From NCBI RefSeq assembly GCF_016595415.1, contig NZ_JAENIO010000032.1, positions 1 through 47,963 on the forward strand: a DNA stretch of 47,963 nt, written 5' to 3'. Shown piece by piece: positions 1 through 8,963 of this stretch (its first letter is position 1; each line of letters begins with the position of its first letter). The notes beneath the pieces are model-generated. The model was given only the letters and a program-made list of their open reading frames with translations. It was not told where the DNA came from and did not search any database. The stretch is from Roseibacillus ishigakijimensis (GTDB lineage Bacteria; Verrucomicrobiota; Verrucomicrobiia; Verrucomicrobiales; Akkermansiaceae). The translations under genes were made by a program, and so were the position numbers.

Positions 1-120
1 CTGTGTCGAAACCTCAACCACCTAGTCACAGAGACACTGAGACCCAGAGTTCCACAGAGCCTTTTCCCTAAAAAACAACTCCGCGAACCTTTGCGACTCC
101 GCGCCTCTGCGTCGAAAAAA
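1..120. repeat. Intergenic dispersed-type repeat (CACAGAGACACTGAG family)
   Basis: This non-coding stretch carries purine/pyrimidine-rich segments such as CACAGAGACACTGAGA and, in the other orientation, GACGCAGAGGCGCGGAGTCG. This style of sequence is known to me as an intergenic repeat scattered through genomes of Verrucomicrobiota, Planctomycetota and relatives. It lies just downstream of the dehydrogenase gene that ends at 142. No second copy is visible in this window, so repeat status rests on recognition of the type and not on copies seen here. Confidence 0.45.
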
Positions 121-141
121 AGCAAAGCCTTCAGCTAGAAC

Positions 142-1020
142 CTACCCCCGACCCTTGAAGGTCAGTTCGGCGATTCCGCTTTTATCAAGATCGCCCAAGC
201 CCTTGGCCACCATGGCATCATATTGCGCCCGGGTGGCATTGTTGACCGGCAAATTGAGCCCGGCCGCCACCGCCAGATCCGCCGCGATACCGGAATCCTT
301 GGCCGCGTGTTCAGCCGAGAACCAGCAATCGTGGTCGCGAGCCACCATGTCTTCGGAGTCGGTTTCCAAGACCCGGGAATTCGCTCCCGTCTGGGAAAAG
401 ACCTCCCGCACCATGTCCAAATCCAAGCCAAGAGCATCGGCGAGGCCGAGTCCCTCCGCGAGACCCGCGGTGTTGATGTTCATCACCATATTGACGAGGG
501 CCTTGACTTGGGCGGCGCGACCGATCTCGCCACAATAGCGAAGATTGACCGAAAGGTCTTCGAGCAGCTTCTTGTTAGCCTCGAAGGCGGACTCCTCGCC
601 TCCGATCATGAGATAGAGTTTGCCCTCGCGCGCTTGGGAAATGCTGGAGGCCATGGCCGCTTCGAGCACCTCGGCACCCGCCGCTTTGCCCGCTTCGTAA
701 ACTTCCTGATGCACGCCAGGCGAGAGGGTCGCGCAGTTGATGAAGGTCTTCCCCTCCGCACCGGTGAGCAGGTTGTCCTCGCCTTTAAAAATGCCGCGCA
801 TGGCCTCGTCATTGGTGACCACGGTGAAGATGATGTCCGCCGCCGCCGTGACTTCCGCCAGCGAGCCCGCGACTTGGGCATTCAACTCTTCGGCCAGGGA
901 CTGCGCGGCCTCTTGATTGACATCGGAAACCGCCGTGACCTCGTAGCCACAATCCAACTGGAGGTGCCGTGCCATGTTCGCGCCCATGCGCCCCACTCCT
1001 ACAAATGCTATTTTTTTCAT
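142..1020 (-). CDS. NAD(P)-dependent beta-hydroxyacid dehydrogenase (3-hydroxyisobutyrate dehydrogenase family)
   Basis: A 292-residue protein of the usual family length. It would oxidise a short beta-hydroxyacid, or reduce the matching semialdehyde or glyoxylate, in the cytoplasm with NAD(P). The Rossmann dinucleotide motif GVGRMG lies at residues 8-13, and the family catalytic lysine is probably K173 in QVKALVN. The usual substrate-site motif DxPVSGG is replaced here by EAAMASS (about 120-126), so the substrate may differ from 3-hydroxyisobutyrate. It is the last gene of a minus-strand run: the preceding small membrane-protein gene ends 21 bases upstream, and a metallo-hydrolase gene comes before that. 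The ATG at 1018-1020 begins directly with the conserved beta strand KKIAFVGVG. Family certain, substrate unknown. Confidence 0.9.
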   Translation of the reverse strand: MKKIAFVGVGRMGANMARHLQLDCGYEVTAVSDVNQEAAQSLAEELNAQVAGSLAEVTAAADIIFTVVTNDEAMRGIFKGEDNLLTGAEGKTFINCATLSPGVHQEVYEAGKAAGAEVLEAAMASSISQAREGKLYLMIGGEESAFEANKKLLEDLSVNLRYCGEIGRAAQVKALVNMVMNINTAGLAEGLGLADALGLDLDMVREVFSQTGANSRVLETDSEDMVARDHDCWFSAEHAAKDSGIAADLAVAAGLNLPVNNATRAQYDAMVAKGLGDLDKSGIAELTFKGRG

Positions 1021-1041
1021 ATCTTTTTCTGTAAATGTTTC

Positions 1042-1500
1042 TCAACCCCGCAAATCCGGGTCCCACTTTTCGGGTTTGGGTTTGCTTGCCCTAGTGACTG
1101 TCCAATACCGCCAGTAGGCAAAAAACAAGATGAACGCTAAAGAACAGACCCAAATAAACTTAGACTCCCAAAAACCCAGATCCCGAGGCTCCAATTCCAC
1201 CTTAAAAGTCGTCGGAAGGCTAGCCGCCACCTCTTCGTCCACTAACAAACCCTCCTCCAATCGGGGACTCTCCACGCTCACCTCAATCTCAAGGTCCTTA
1301 GGAGCATATTCATACACTTGCACTCTTTCTTCCTCGTGAAAATACTGAAAAAAGAACACATCTGGATGCTCTGGAGCCCCTAATTCACTCTCGAAGACGC
1401 TCGTCACAGACAGCGCCATTATCACGGCAAAAGCGAGTCCAGAGAATTTCTCCCTTCCACTCAGCTTGCGCAACTTCGGGGGCTGGTCGTCAGCGCTCAC
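1042..1500 (-). CDS. Small two-helix membrane protein, unknown function
   Basis: A 152-residue protein I do not recognise. It starts with GTG at 1498-1500, inside the stop codon of the metallo-hydrolase gene (GTGA overlap, stop 1497-1499), which suggests translational coupling. One hydrophobic segment near the N terminus (SGLAFAVIMALSVTSVF) and one near the C terminus (FIWVCSLAFILFFAYW) flank an acidic loop of about 90 residues, so the loop is probably extracytoplasmic, with both ends short and cytoplasmic. A basic tail ends the protein. Its DNA is AT-richer (about 43% GC in sampled lines) than its neighbours. A longer reading with an upstream start at 1746 is possible but would run far into the neighbour in another frame. 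No functional prediction. Confidence 0.65.
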   Translation of the reverse strand: MSADDQPPKLRKLSGREKFSGLAFAVIMALSVTSVFESELGAPEHPDVFFFQYFHEEERVQVYEYAPKDLEIEVSVESPRLEEGLLVDEEVAASLPTTFKVELEPRDLGFWESKFIWVCSLAFILFFAYWRYWTVTRASKPKPEKWDPDLRG

Positions 1501-2318
1501 TTGAATTCCGGATAGAAGGGATTGTGTGCCTTTTCCTCGCCCACCGTGCTCATGGGACCGTGACCGGGGCAGACGATGGTGTTGTCGGACAGGGTGAAAA
1601 TTTCCTTCCGATTCGTCTCCAGGGCCGCTTGATAGGAGACCACGCCACCGCCCATCGATTGAGCGAAAAGGGCATCGCCCACGATAGCCACGGGACGCTC
1701 CAGCCCCTCGACCACATAGGTGATTCCCGCCGGAGAATGTCCCCAAGTCAGCCGGGTGGAGACCTTGAGCCCGCCGATGCGGAACTCCTCCCCGACCTGA
1801 AAGCGCTCCGTCTCCGCGAGAGGCTCGCGATTATGCGAGCGCGCCGTGATGCCGCCCCAGCGCTTGACCTTGGAGGCGGCCAGGATGTGATCGTGGTGGG
1901 TGTGGGTGATAAAGAGCTGCTTCACCTCCAGCCCGAGGGCCTGCACCAGCGAGTAAGCATCTTCCACCGTGGTGCCGGTATCAAAGAGCGCGGCCTCCAT
2001 GGTGTGGGGGTCCCAGATGAGGTAGCAATTGACCGAAAAGTCGCGATAAGGGGTCTCGAACTGACGCAGCCCCTCCATTTCCACCGCAGCCGGCTGCCAG
2101 GCATTTTTTGCCCGTTCCACCAGCGTCTCGCCATCGAGAGCGAGCGGGCAAGCAACCTTGCGCAGAGCGTCCTCGTCGAGCTCGCCATCCTCCAGCTTCT
2201 CGATCACATCCTCCTCCACTCCGCTGAGAAAAGAGAGCACGCCGCGCGACATTCCCGTGCCCCGCATGGCCTTGCCGAGCACGTCCTCAAAGTTGTCTTC
2301 CAGTGGTATCGTTGCCAT
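1497..2318 (-). CDS. HTH-fused metallo-beta-lactamase fold hydrolase (glyoxalase II-like)
   Basis: A 273-residue protein with two parts. Residues 8-72 look like a Cro/C1-type helix-turn-helix (AMRGTGMSRGVLSFLSGV, then LEDGELDEDALRKVA). Residues 85-273 form a metallo-beta-lactamase fold with the metal-binding HTHHDH at 139-144, a later GDALF aspartate and a final CPGHG. The hydrolase resembles glyoxalase II or other thioesterase/lactonase members of the superfamily. The N-terminal domain might recognise DNA, or be a structural remnant. First gene of a three-gene minus-strand operon, overlapping the next gene by GTGA. Start ATG at 2316-2318. Metal-dependent hydrolysis is well supported; the substrate is not identifiable. 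Confidence 0.88.
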   Translation of the reverse strand: MATIPLEDNFEDVLGKAMRGTGMSRGVLSFLSGVEEDVIEKLEDGELDEDALRKVACPLALDGETLVERAKNAWQPAAVEMEGLRQFETPYRDFSVNCYLIWDPHTMEAALFDTGTTVEDAYSLVQALGLEVKQLFITHTHHDHILAASKVKRWGGITARSHNREPLAETERFQVGEEFRIGGLKVSTRLTWGHSPAGITYVVEGLERPVAIVGDALFAQSMGGGVVSYQAALETNRKEIFTLSDNTIVCPGHGPMSTVGEEKAHNPFYPEFK

Positions 2319-2390
2319 ATGCGGCCAAAGGCTAGCGCCCGAGACCGCTTTGTCTAGAGACGGCTTCTCTTTCGCCCGATTTGGCGGGCC

Positions 2391-4286
2391 TCATTCCGCC
2401 TTGGACCGCATGCCGCGCTCAATGGTGATCAGAAAAAGAAGGCCAGCGACAAAAAACACGAGCCCAATACCCGGCACGATCCACGAGCCCCCCCGGACGC
2501 CCCTCTCCAACACTGCCTGTGAGGGCTCCGCCGGGTCGAAGAAGACCTCCACCTGCGCTCCCACCGGATGCCGCCGCACAATGGTATTGGCCCGCTCCCG
2601 ACTACTGGAGGAATAGTCGCCAAAGGTCACCCGATCGCCTTCCAGCTCCAGGTCCTTGACCTGATAGCGGTAGCGAATGTCCGCTCCATAGCTGGTGCCC
2701 TCACTGTCGCTATCGACCTCGATTTCAGAATGAATGATTTCCCCATTCGTGCTCAGCCAATCTACACTTTCGGTCGCGCGAATCACCCCCTTGACCCCGA
2801 AGAAAAGCATTCCCGCCCCAATGACGAGAAACAGACTGAAAAAGGCCCGGATTCCCCAGCGCGCGCCCTTGTGGTCGGCCAAGTCCAACTGATGGGGATA
2901 AATCGGCAGGACATCACGGCGCACCGGACGGGTCTCCTCCTCCCGAGTCAGCTCCCGGGCCGGCATCTCGTAGCCCACCTCGGCGGGAGAGGCACTAGCG
3001 GGCGCTTTCTCCTCCCCCAGCCACCAGTCGAGCCAGCCCGCCAGCTCGTAGGCGACTTTTCCCTCCACCCAGCGAAAGAGTTTCAGCTCTTTTTCCCCGC
3101 GCAAAGTCACCGAATAGCGGGGCTCATTGTTGCTATGCCCATTGGCAAGGACCTTGCTTTCGCGAAAATCCTCACGGGAGAAACTCTCGCGCGCGGTCTC
3201 TCGTCCCCGCCGCATCTTCCGCACCGTGACCTTATCGAAGCCAAATTCGTAACGCTCGCTGGTGCCCCAGCGCCAGAGGACCGTCGCCAGCGAGCCCAAT
3301 CCCGCGAGCACGATCACCACTCCCACCACATTGAAGGGAAAGCCCGCCTCGGTGAAGCCGACACCCGCGAAAACGCTTCCAAAGACCACCGCAAAAAACC
3401 CCATCCCCACCAGCAGGCCCGCCGAGCGCGAACCGGAAACCTCCAGCCGGAAGCCGCGCCCCACCCGATGAAGCGTGATCCCCTTGAAGGCCTTTTTCTC
3501 CGGCGGCGTTTCTTCCCATTCCGGTCCGGCATCGAGGGCGCGACCGGCGAGCCCGTGATTCGCCACCACCACCTCATCGGGAAGGATCTCCAGAATGCGC
3601 CCGCCCAACCAACGCAAGTCCTCCTCCTTCAGCGCGAAACCAATCTTGAGATGCTGCCCCACATGCGAACGCAGCATCAGTCCGTAGACCGGCTTGTCAT
3701 TGGAAGTATGCGACTCATAAAGCCCCACCCCGGCCAGGTCCCCGGCGGCGATCCGTTGCGACTGCTTGCGGCCAAAGAACTTTTTCACCAAAAGCGCCTC
3801 TCCCCCGATGATGCTGAGAAAGTGCTCGGTATAGGCGGACCTCAATCCCGCCCAGAAAACCCCGCCTCCAATCACCACGAACAGGGAAAGAAACGCTACC
3901 GCTCCCAGCCGCCCGAAATCGCCCTCAACGGTCCCGCCAAGAAGAATGAAGACCATCATGAGGAGAGGAAAGCCCCCGAAACCAAGGCCAAATATCAGGA
4001 AAAAGTTGATGCCCTTGCGCGCGGGCATGAGCCACTGGCGGCCACCCGGCACCTCCTTCTCCCCAATGCGGCAGCGCCGGGGCTTCTCGCAGACGACCGC
4101 CTCCTGCGGATGAGGGGTTTGAAAAAACTGCCACGGACCCTCCCAGCCACAGTGTTCGCAAGAAATCCGCTTCGGCATGCGAACGGGCAAGGTCAGCTTT
4201 CGACCACAATCGGGACAAGAAAGCCCCGTCTGACGCGCGAGCTGATAGGCGCTCTCCTTGGCCCACTGGGAAACCTTCGCAAACAT
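2391..4286 (-). CDS. Zinc-ribbon membrane protein with C-terminal DUF3592-like domain
   Basis: I place the start at ATG 4284-4286, giving 631 residues; the open frame continues further upstream but there runs into the neighbouring coding region and has no protein-like composition. The N terminus has a zinc ribbon with CPDC (C24, C27) and CEHC (C43, C46). Several hydrophobic segments follow (about 94-150, then a pair near 300-350), then a soluble part, then a C-terminal region bounded by two more membrane helices. The region between these last helices (GADIRYRYQV, DPAEPSQAVL) has the pattern of DUF3592, a domain of unknown function in membrane proteins. It lies 40 bases after the paralogue pair on the same strand. 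Function unknown. Confidence 0.8.
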   Translation of the reverse strand: MFAKVSQWAKESAYQLARQTGLSCPDCGRKLTLPVRMPKRISCEHCGWEGPWQFFQTPHPQEAVVCEKPRRCRIGEKEVPGGRQWLMPARKGINFFLIFGLGFGGFPLLMMVFILLGGTVEGDFGRLGAVAFLSLFVVIGGGVFWAGLRSAYTEHFLSIIGGEALLVKKFFGRKQSQRIAAGDLAGVGLYESHTSNDKPVYGLMLRSHVGQHLKIGFALKEEDLRWLGGRILEILPDEVVVANHGLAGRALDAGPEWEETPPEKKAFKGITLHRVGRGFRLEVSGSRSAGLLVGMGFFAVVFGSVFAGVGFTEAGFPFNVVGVVIVLAGLGSLATVLWRWGTSERYEFGFDKVTVRKMRRGRETARESFSREDFRESKVLANGHSNNEPRYSVTLRGEKELKLFRWVEGKVAYELAGWLDWWLGEEKAPASASPAEVGYEMPARELTREEETRPVRRDVLPIYPHQLDLADHKGARWGIRAFFSLFLVIGAGMLFFGVKGVIRATESVDWLSTNGEIIHSEIEVDSDSEGTSYGADIRYRYQVKDLELEGDRVTFGDYSSSSRERANTIVRRHPVGAQVEVFFDPAEPSQAVLERGVRGGSWIVPGIGLVFFVAGLLFLITIERGMRSKAE

Positions 4287-4326
4287 GCCGCAAGCTATCC
4301 CGGACGAGGGAACGAGCGCCAGCTTT

Positions 4327-5487
4327 TCATGGCTGCCGACCAGTCTCCGCCGCGCGAGCACGCAACTTCGCCCCCAGCACCTCGCCGTCCTCGTCCTTGA
4401 GACCAATGTGCGCGGCATACTCCCGCCAACGTGTGAAGCGAAACGGGTCGGTATGATCATCCTCGGGGTCGAGCAGGAGAAGATAGTGCAGGCGTTGCTC
4501 CTCGGTCGGCAGGGCATCCAACATCTCCTTCCAACGCCAACTCGCCTCCAGCACGCCCTTCTGATGCTCTTGCGGAATCTGCTCCAGCACTTGGAGGGCG
4601 AGATTCATCGTTTCACTTTGCCCCACCTCCTTCTCGAATTCGTTCAGAACCAAACCCCACCGCATCATCTCTCCCTGAGCCAAGCGGGCCACGACGTGGT
4701 CAAGGGCAGCTTGCGGATCCTGCCGAGCCCAATCCTGCAAAAGATACACATGAAGGTGATGCTCCGCAGAATCGACCCGATCCGCCTCGGGGGCCAAGCG
4801 AAAGAGTTCCTCGAAATCAAAGCCCTCGGGCAAGCGCAAGGTCGCCAAAAGTCCTGCATCCCATCCGTCTTCTTCAAACGAAGGCCTCAGCGGGAGATTA
4901 TTGAGGATCTCCGCCAAATCGGCGGGGCTATCCTCCGCCACTTTTGCCATCGCCTCCTGCCAGTACTCGGCATCGAAACCAGCTAAAGCCGCTAGGGTGA
5001 CTCGGTCGATTTCACAATAAAGGTGAATCGCTCGCAAAGGATCCGATTGTCCCAATTGGTCGATCACGGCGAGCAAGGCGGCTTCCCGCCACTTTTCATC
5101 CTCTTGTCCCCGCGCCCATGCGATGCAGCCCTCCTTATCGCGCTGAATCCATTCCCCCACCACGGTTTGGAATCGCTTCGCTTGCTCGTAGCCCGTCCCG
5201 CCCCACATATCGACCAGCAAGGCCTCCAAGGCGTGGACCAGTTCGTCGTCAGAGAGCTCCTGCGCCACCTCCGCCACCTCTCTGCCATCGAAGCGTGACA
5301 GCCAGCGCTCGGGGTCCGACTGGGCAGTGCTTCGTGCTGCACTTTGGCTCCGCATGTGCTCGCTCTTGCGGGGGGTGACTTCCACCACTTGCTCGCCGTT
5401 TGGCTTCAGAATCCAGCCCAGTCCAAAAGACAAGAGAATCCCAAAAACACTCAGAACATTCCTTTTCATCTCATTCAGTGATTTCAT
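4327..5487 (-). CDS. Membrane-anchored helical protein, copy B of a tandem paralogue pair
   Basis: A 386-residue protein of unknown function. An N-terminal hydrophobic anchor (VLSVFGILLSFGLGW) is followed by an all-helical region with recurring patterns such as WIQRDKEGCIAWARG, LGQSDPLRAIHLY and WARQDPQAAL, resembling the W-x-x-x-DP-x-x-A repeats common in secreted or membrane-attached alpha-solenoid proteins of Verrucomicrobiota. It is clearly related to the gene just upstream: both share SDDELV/TDDELV, LVDMWGG, VVGEW and YRWKE/WRWKE blocks. The ATG at 5485-5487 overlaps the upstream stop by 17 bases; ATG 5467-5469, just after that stop, is an equally possible start. Co-transcription with copy A is likely. 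Confidence 0.78.
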   Translation of the reverse strand: MKSLNEMKRNVLSVFGILLSFGLGWILKPNGEQVVEVTPRKSEHMRSQSAARSTAQSDPERWLSRFDGREVAEVAQELSDDELVHALEALLVDMWGGTGYEQAKRFQTVVGEWIQRDKEGCIAWARGQEDEKWREAALLAVIDQLGQSDPLRAIHLYCEIDRVTLAALAGFDAEYWQEAMAKVAEDSPADLAEILNNLPLRPSFEEDGWDAGLLATLRLPEGFDFEELFRLAPEADRVDSAEHHLHVYLLQDWARQDPQAALDHVVARLAQGEMMRWGLVLNEFEKEVGQSETMNLALQVLEQIPQEHQKGVLEASWRWKEMLDALPTEEQRLHYLLLLDPEDDHTDPFRFTRWREYAAHIGLKDEDGEVLGAKLRARAAETGRQP

Positions 5488-6604
5488 TTTGTCGTGCTTT
5501 CATCTCGGCGGCGAAGGCCTGCACATCCCACCCAGCATGTCGGGCGTATTCAGCCCAAGTGTCGGCAAAAGGATCATTCAACCCAGGAAAATTCGAGCGC
5601 GACAGTTGGCTCAGATAATTCAGCCGCGTTTCCCGATCGGGGACGGCATCAAGGATTTCCTTCCACCGGTAGCTTGCGCTCAGAGCGGCTGAAAGCTTCT
5701 CGGCGGGAAGAGTTGTCAAAAGTTCCGCCGCCTGAGAACTCGTCTGCTCTTTGCCTTGGATTTCCTCCCTTTCCCGCAGCACCGCCCCCCACCTGACCAC
5801 TTTTCCTTCGCTAAAGCTCTCTTCCACAAATTCCCAACTGGCAACGGCATCCCGCTTCGCCCATTCGCGTAATATATCAATTTCCATATGGGTTTGCGGC
5901 CGATCGGCTCGAACAAAATCCACCGCTCGACTCAAAAAAACCTCAAAGTCAAATTCCTCATGAACATCAAAAAACATAACTCCGACACCCTCGAACCCCG
6001 AACGAGCATAAGTCGGGGCCTCCGGGAACCGGAGAAGGAGATCAGCCAGAGCCTCAGGGTCCTCCCTCGCCATTTCCACAATCGTAGACTCCCAGTTCTC
6101 AGCACGAAAATTGTAGAGGTGATTGAGAGTGATCCGCTCGAGTTCGCAATAAAGCTCAATCGCTTTCACCGGATCGGAATCGTGGAGCTGGTCAACCAGA
6201 GCGAGAACTGCCGCTTCCCGCCGCCTTTCATTGCCCTGTCCCAATGCCCAGGAAAGGCAACCCTCCGGATCGCGTTGCAGCCACTCTCCGACAACGCTGC
6301 GAAAGCGGTTGGCATCGTTGAGCCCCATCCCGCCCCACATATCGACCAGCATCGCCTCCAGAGAGGCAACCAACTCGTCGTCGGTCAGTTCGCGCGCGAC
6401 ATCTGACCCTTCCCGTCCCTCAAAGCCGGAAAGCCATTGCTCGGGATCAGCTGGAGAACCGAGCCCCGGGGACTGCGGTAAAAGTCGATCGCGAGTTTGC
6501 GGGGATGCTTCGACCACCCGCTCGCGGGTCGGCTTCAATTCCCAACCCAAGAGAAAAGCGCCTATTGCGGCAAGACCCACCACGACGGGAGAGAGAGCTT
6601 TCAC
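5471..6604 (-). CDS. Membrane-anchored helical protein, copy A of a tandem paralogue pair
   Basis: A 377-residue protein starting with GTG at 6602-6604 (MKALSPVVVGL). It has an N-terminal membrane anchor ending in LLGWELKP, a proline/serine-rich linker, then helical repeats: WLQRDPEGCLSWALGQ, LHDSDPVKAIELY, REWAKRDAVASWEF. It matches copy B over its whole length in the same order, so the two arose by tandem duplication and then diverged strongly. The second half (about 5700-6150) is noticeably AT-richer than the first. The gene diverges from the cysteine desulfurase gene with 95 bases between them. Probable role is a protein-protein interaction scaffold at the membrane; this is inference from fold type only. 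Confidence 0.78.
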   Translation of the reverse strand: MKALSPVVVGLAAIGAFLLGWELKPTRERVVEASPQTRDRLLPQSPGLGSPADPEQWLSGFEGREGSDVARELTDDELVASLEAMLVDMWGGMGLNDANRFRSVVGEWLQRDPEGCLSWALGQGNERRREAAVLALVDQLHDSDPVKAIELYCELERITLNHLYNFRAENWESTIVEMAREDPEALADLLLRFPEAPTYARSGFEGVGVMFFDVHEEFDFEVFLSRAVDFVRADRPQTHMEIDILREWAKRDAVASWEFVEESFSEGKVVRWGAVLREREEIQGKEQTSSQAAELLTTLPAEKLSAALSASYRWKEILDAVPDRETRLNYLSQLSRSNFPGLNDPFADTWAEYARHAGWDVQAFAAEMKARQNEITE

Positions 6605-6699
6605 GCTCTCATTGCTAACAAAACCGCAACGCGAAAAGAAGGTTTTCCTCCTCCCAAAATCAGCGTGGCCCGAGGGCGGGGTTCGGGTTACAGTCGGGC

Positions 6700-7866
6700 A
6701 TGATTTACCTCGATAACAACGCCACCACCCGCGTGCATCCGGAAGTGCTGGAGGCGATGCTGCCCTTTCTCCAAGAGCAGTTCCACAATCCCTCCTCGGG
6801 CTACCGCGCGGCCAAGCCGGTGAAGACGGCCCTCGCCACCGCCCGCGAGCAGGTGGCCGCCCTCATCAATGCCCAGCCAGACGAAATCATCTTCACCTCC
6901 TGCGGCACCGAGTCCAACAACACCGCGCTGAAGTCCCTCGCCCGCCTCATCGGCCGCAAAAACTCCCGCGTGGTGACCTCCGCCATCGAGCACTCGGCGG
7001 TGCTGCGCCCCATCGAAGCCATGGCCGCGGTGGGCTTCGACACCCGCACCATCGGCGTGAAGGAGGATGGACGCTTCGATCTGGATGAGCTGGCCGCCGA
7101 ACTCGCCCCCGAGGTGCCCACCTTTGCCTCCCTGATGTGGGCCAATAATGAAACCGGCGTGACCCAACCCCTGGCGGAAGCTTGCGAACTGGTGAAGGAC
7201 GCGGGCGGCGTGCTCCACAGCGATGCCATCCAGGCCGTGGGAAAGGTCCCGGTCGATGTGCGTGCGGTGCCGGTGGACCTGCTCTCTATCTCCGGCCACA
7301 AGATTCACGCCCCCAAGGGTATCGGCGCTCTCTATCTGCGCAACGGCTTCCGCCTGGAACCCCTCCTGCGCGGCGGTGGTCAGGAAGCCGGCCACCGCTC
7401 GGGCACCGAGAACGTGCCCTACATCGTGGGGTTGGGAAAAGCGGCCGAACTGGCGATGAACTCCGATATTTCTCGTATCACCGAGCTGCGCGATCACCTG
7501 GAAAGCCGCCTCACCAACGAAATCGAGGGCATTCACCTCAATGGCAGCCGCGAGCATCGGGCAGGCAACATTTGCCACGTCTCCTTCAACGGCTGCGAGG
7601 GCGCAGGCCTGCTCATTCTTCTCGACGAAGCCGGAGTGCAAGTTTCCACCGGGTCGGCTTGCATGACCGGCAAGCAACAGCCCAGCCACGTGCAAAAGGC
7701 GATGGGCTTCAGTGATGAACGCGCCAAGTCCTCCCTGCGCATCTCGCTCTCCCGCTTCACCACCCGCGAGGAAATCGACACCGCCGCCGATACTCTCGTG
7801 AAGGCGGTGAAGAAACTCCGCGCCATTCAATCCCCCCTTACCGGGCCGGTGCAGGTCTTCAGTTAG
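6700..7866 (+). CDS. Cysteine desulfurase, NifS/IscS type
   Basis: A 388-residue PLP enzyme that takes sulfur from L-cysteine, leaving alanine, and passes it on as persulfide for Fe-S cluster or thio-nucleoside formation. The start is characteristic (IYLDNNATT). The PLP-binding lysine is K201 in SGHKIHAPKG; the catalytic cysteine is C321 in STGSACMTG, on the longer loop of the NifS/IscS class. Further family blocks are MWANNETG and GHRSGTENVP. No scaffold (IscU/NifU) or regulator gene is next to it, so the pathway partner is not shown. ATG 6700-6702 has no strong ribosome site. The downstream neighbour is an unrelated DUF3500 gene. Confidence 0.95.
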   Translation: MIYLDNNATTRVHPEVLEAMLPFLQEQFHNPSSGYRAAKPVKTALATAREQVAALINAQPDEIIFTSCGTESNNTALKSLARLIGRKNSRVVTSAIEHSAVLRPIEAMAAVGFDTRTIGVKEDGRFDLDELAAELAPEVPTFASLMWANNETGVTQPLAEACELVKDAGGVLHSDAIQAVGKVPVDVRAVPVDLLSISGHKIHAPKGIGALYLRNGFRLEPLLRGGGQEAGHRSGTENVPYIVGLGKAAELAMNSDISRITELRDHLESRLTNEIEGIHLNGSREHRAGNICHVSFNGCEGAGLLILLDEAGVQVSTGSACMTGKQQPSHVQKAMGFSDERAKSSLRISLSRFTTREEIDTAADTLVKAVKKLRAIQSPLTGPVQVFS

Positions 7867-7923
7867 GGATCTGCGGGGCAATTCTCCTTGCCGGAGGCGG
7901 GCTCAATTTGCTTATTTGCGAGA

Positions 7924-8922
7924 ATGACAATCCGCGCATTCGTCGGTCTTTTGATCGCCTCCGTCCTCCCGCTTTTGGCCCATGAAGGGGAACACACTGG
8001 TCCCGAGGAAGTGCAGCACAAGGCCGAGGCTCTTCTCGCCCTGCTCAACGAGGAGCAAAAAGCAGTGGTGTCCTTTGCCCTGAACGATGACGAGCGCGAG
8101 AACTGGCACTACGTTCCCCTCGACCGAGCCGGACTCTTGCTCAAGGCCCTCGACGAAAAGCAAAAGGACGCCGTGCAGGAGCTTCTCGGCAGCTCGCTTT
8201 CCGCCCAAGGGCAGGCCACCGCCCGCGACGTCATCCGCTTGGAAGAGCAACTCTATGAGCGCAGTGGCAACTCCGACTACCGCGATCCCGGCAAATACAG
8301 CGTGGCCATCTTCGGCACCCCCAGCACCGAGCAACCCTGGGGCTGGCGCTTCGAGGGCCACCATCTCTCCCTCAACTTCACCATCGTGGATGAGAAGGTC
8401 GCCCTCACCACTCCTTTCTTCTTCGGCACCAATCCGGCGGAAACCCGTGAGGGCGATTTGAAAGGTCTCCGTCCCTTGGGCAAGATCGAAGATGCTGCCC
8501 GCGAGCTGGCCAATGAGATGCACATGGCCGGCAAGCATGTGCGCTACACCAACGAAGCTCCCCACGAGATCCTCACTGGCCAAGACCGCACGGCCCAACC
8601 CCTGGCAGGAGAAGGCGTGGCCTACGTCGATCTGGAAGAAAAGTTCCAGAAAAGCCTCCTCGCCCTCGTTAAACAAGTGGCTGAAAATCAGCGACCCGAA
8701 TTCCTCTCCGTCAGTGCCGACGACTTGGCCCAAGCGACCTTCGCCTGGGCGGGAGACTTCGGCAAAGGAGAGCCCCACTACTTTCGCGTGCAGACTCCCG
8801 AATTCCTCATCGAATACGCCAACACCCAGAACAACGCCAATCACGCCCACCTCGTCTGGCGCGACTTTGACGGCGACTTTGGCCGCGATGTCCTCGGGGA
8901 GCACCTCAAGAACGATCATTAG
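7924..8922 (+). CDS. Secreted DUF3500 family protein
   Basis: A 332-residue protein from ATG 7924, chosen because it begins a clean signal peptide (TIRAFVGLLIASVLPLLAHE); a TTG at 7888 would add 12 residues in front of it. The body carries the DUF3500 pattern: WGWRFEGHHLSLNF, then FFFGTNPAE, ARELANEMH and a histidine-rich end NNANHAHLVWRDFDGDFG. DUF3500 is a domain of unknown function found in exported proteins, often with many conserved His/Trp residues. The gene converges on the ABC ATPase gene with 41 bases between stops. No enzymatic role can be assigned. Confidence 0.85.
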   Translation: MTIRAFVGLLIASVLPLLAHEGEHTGPEEVQHKAEALLALLNEEQKAVVSFALNDDERENWHYVPLDRAGLLLKALDEKQKDAVQELLGSSLSAQGQATARDVIRLEEQLYERSGNSDYRDPGKYSVAIFGTPSTEQPWGWRFEGHHLSLNFTIVDEKVALTTPFFFGTNPAETREGDLKGLRPLGKIEDAARELANEMHMAGKHVRYTNEAPHEILTGQDRTAQPLAGEGVAYVDLEEKFQKSLLALVKQVAENQRPEFLSVSADDLAQATFAWAGDFGKGEPHYFRVQTPEFLIEYANTQNNANHAHLVWRDFDGDFGRDVLGEHLKNDH

Positions 8923-8963
8923 GAACAATCGCCCGTCTCCACACCACACATTGGTAAACTTAG

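Noticed and set aside
6688-7881. Long minus-strand open frame opposite the cysteine desulfurase
   Set aside because: Histidine/glycine-rich shadow of a high-GC gene; the plus strand has all catalytic motifs.
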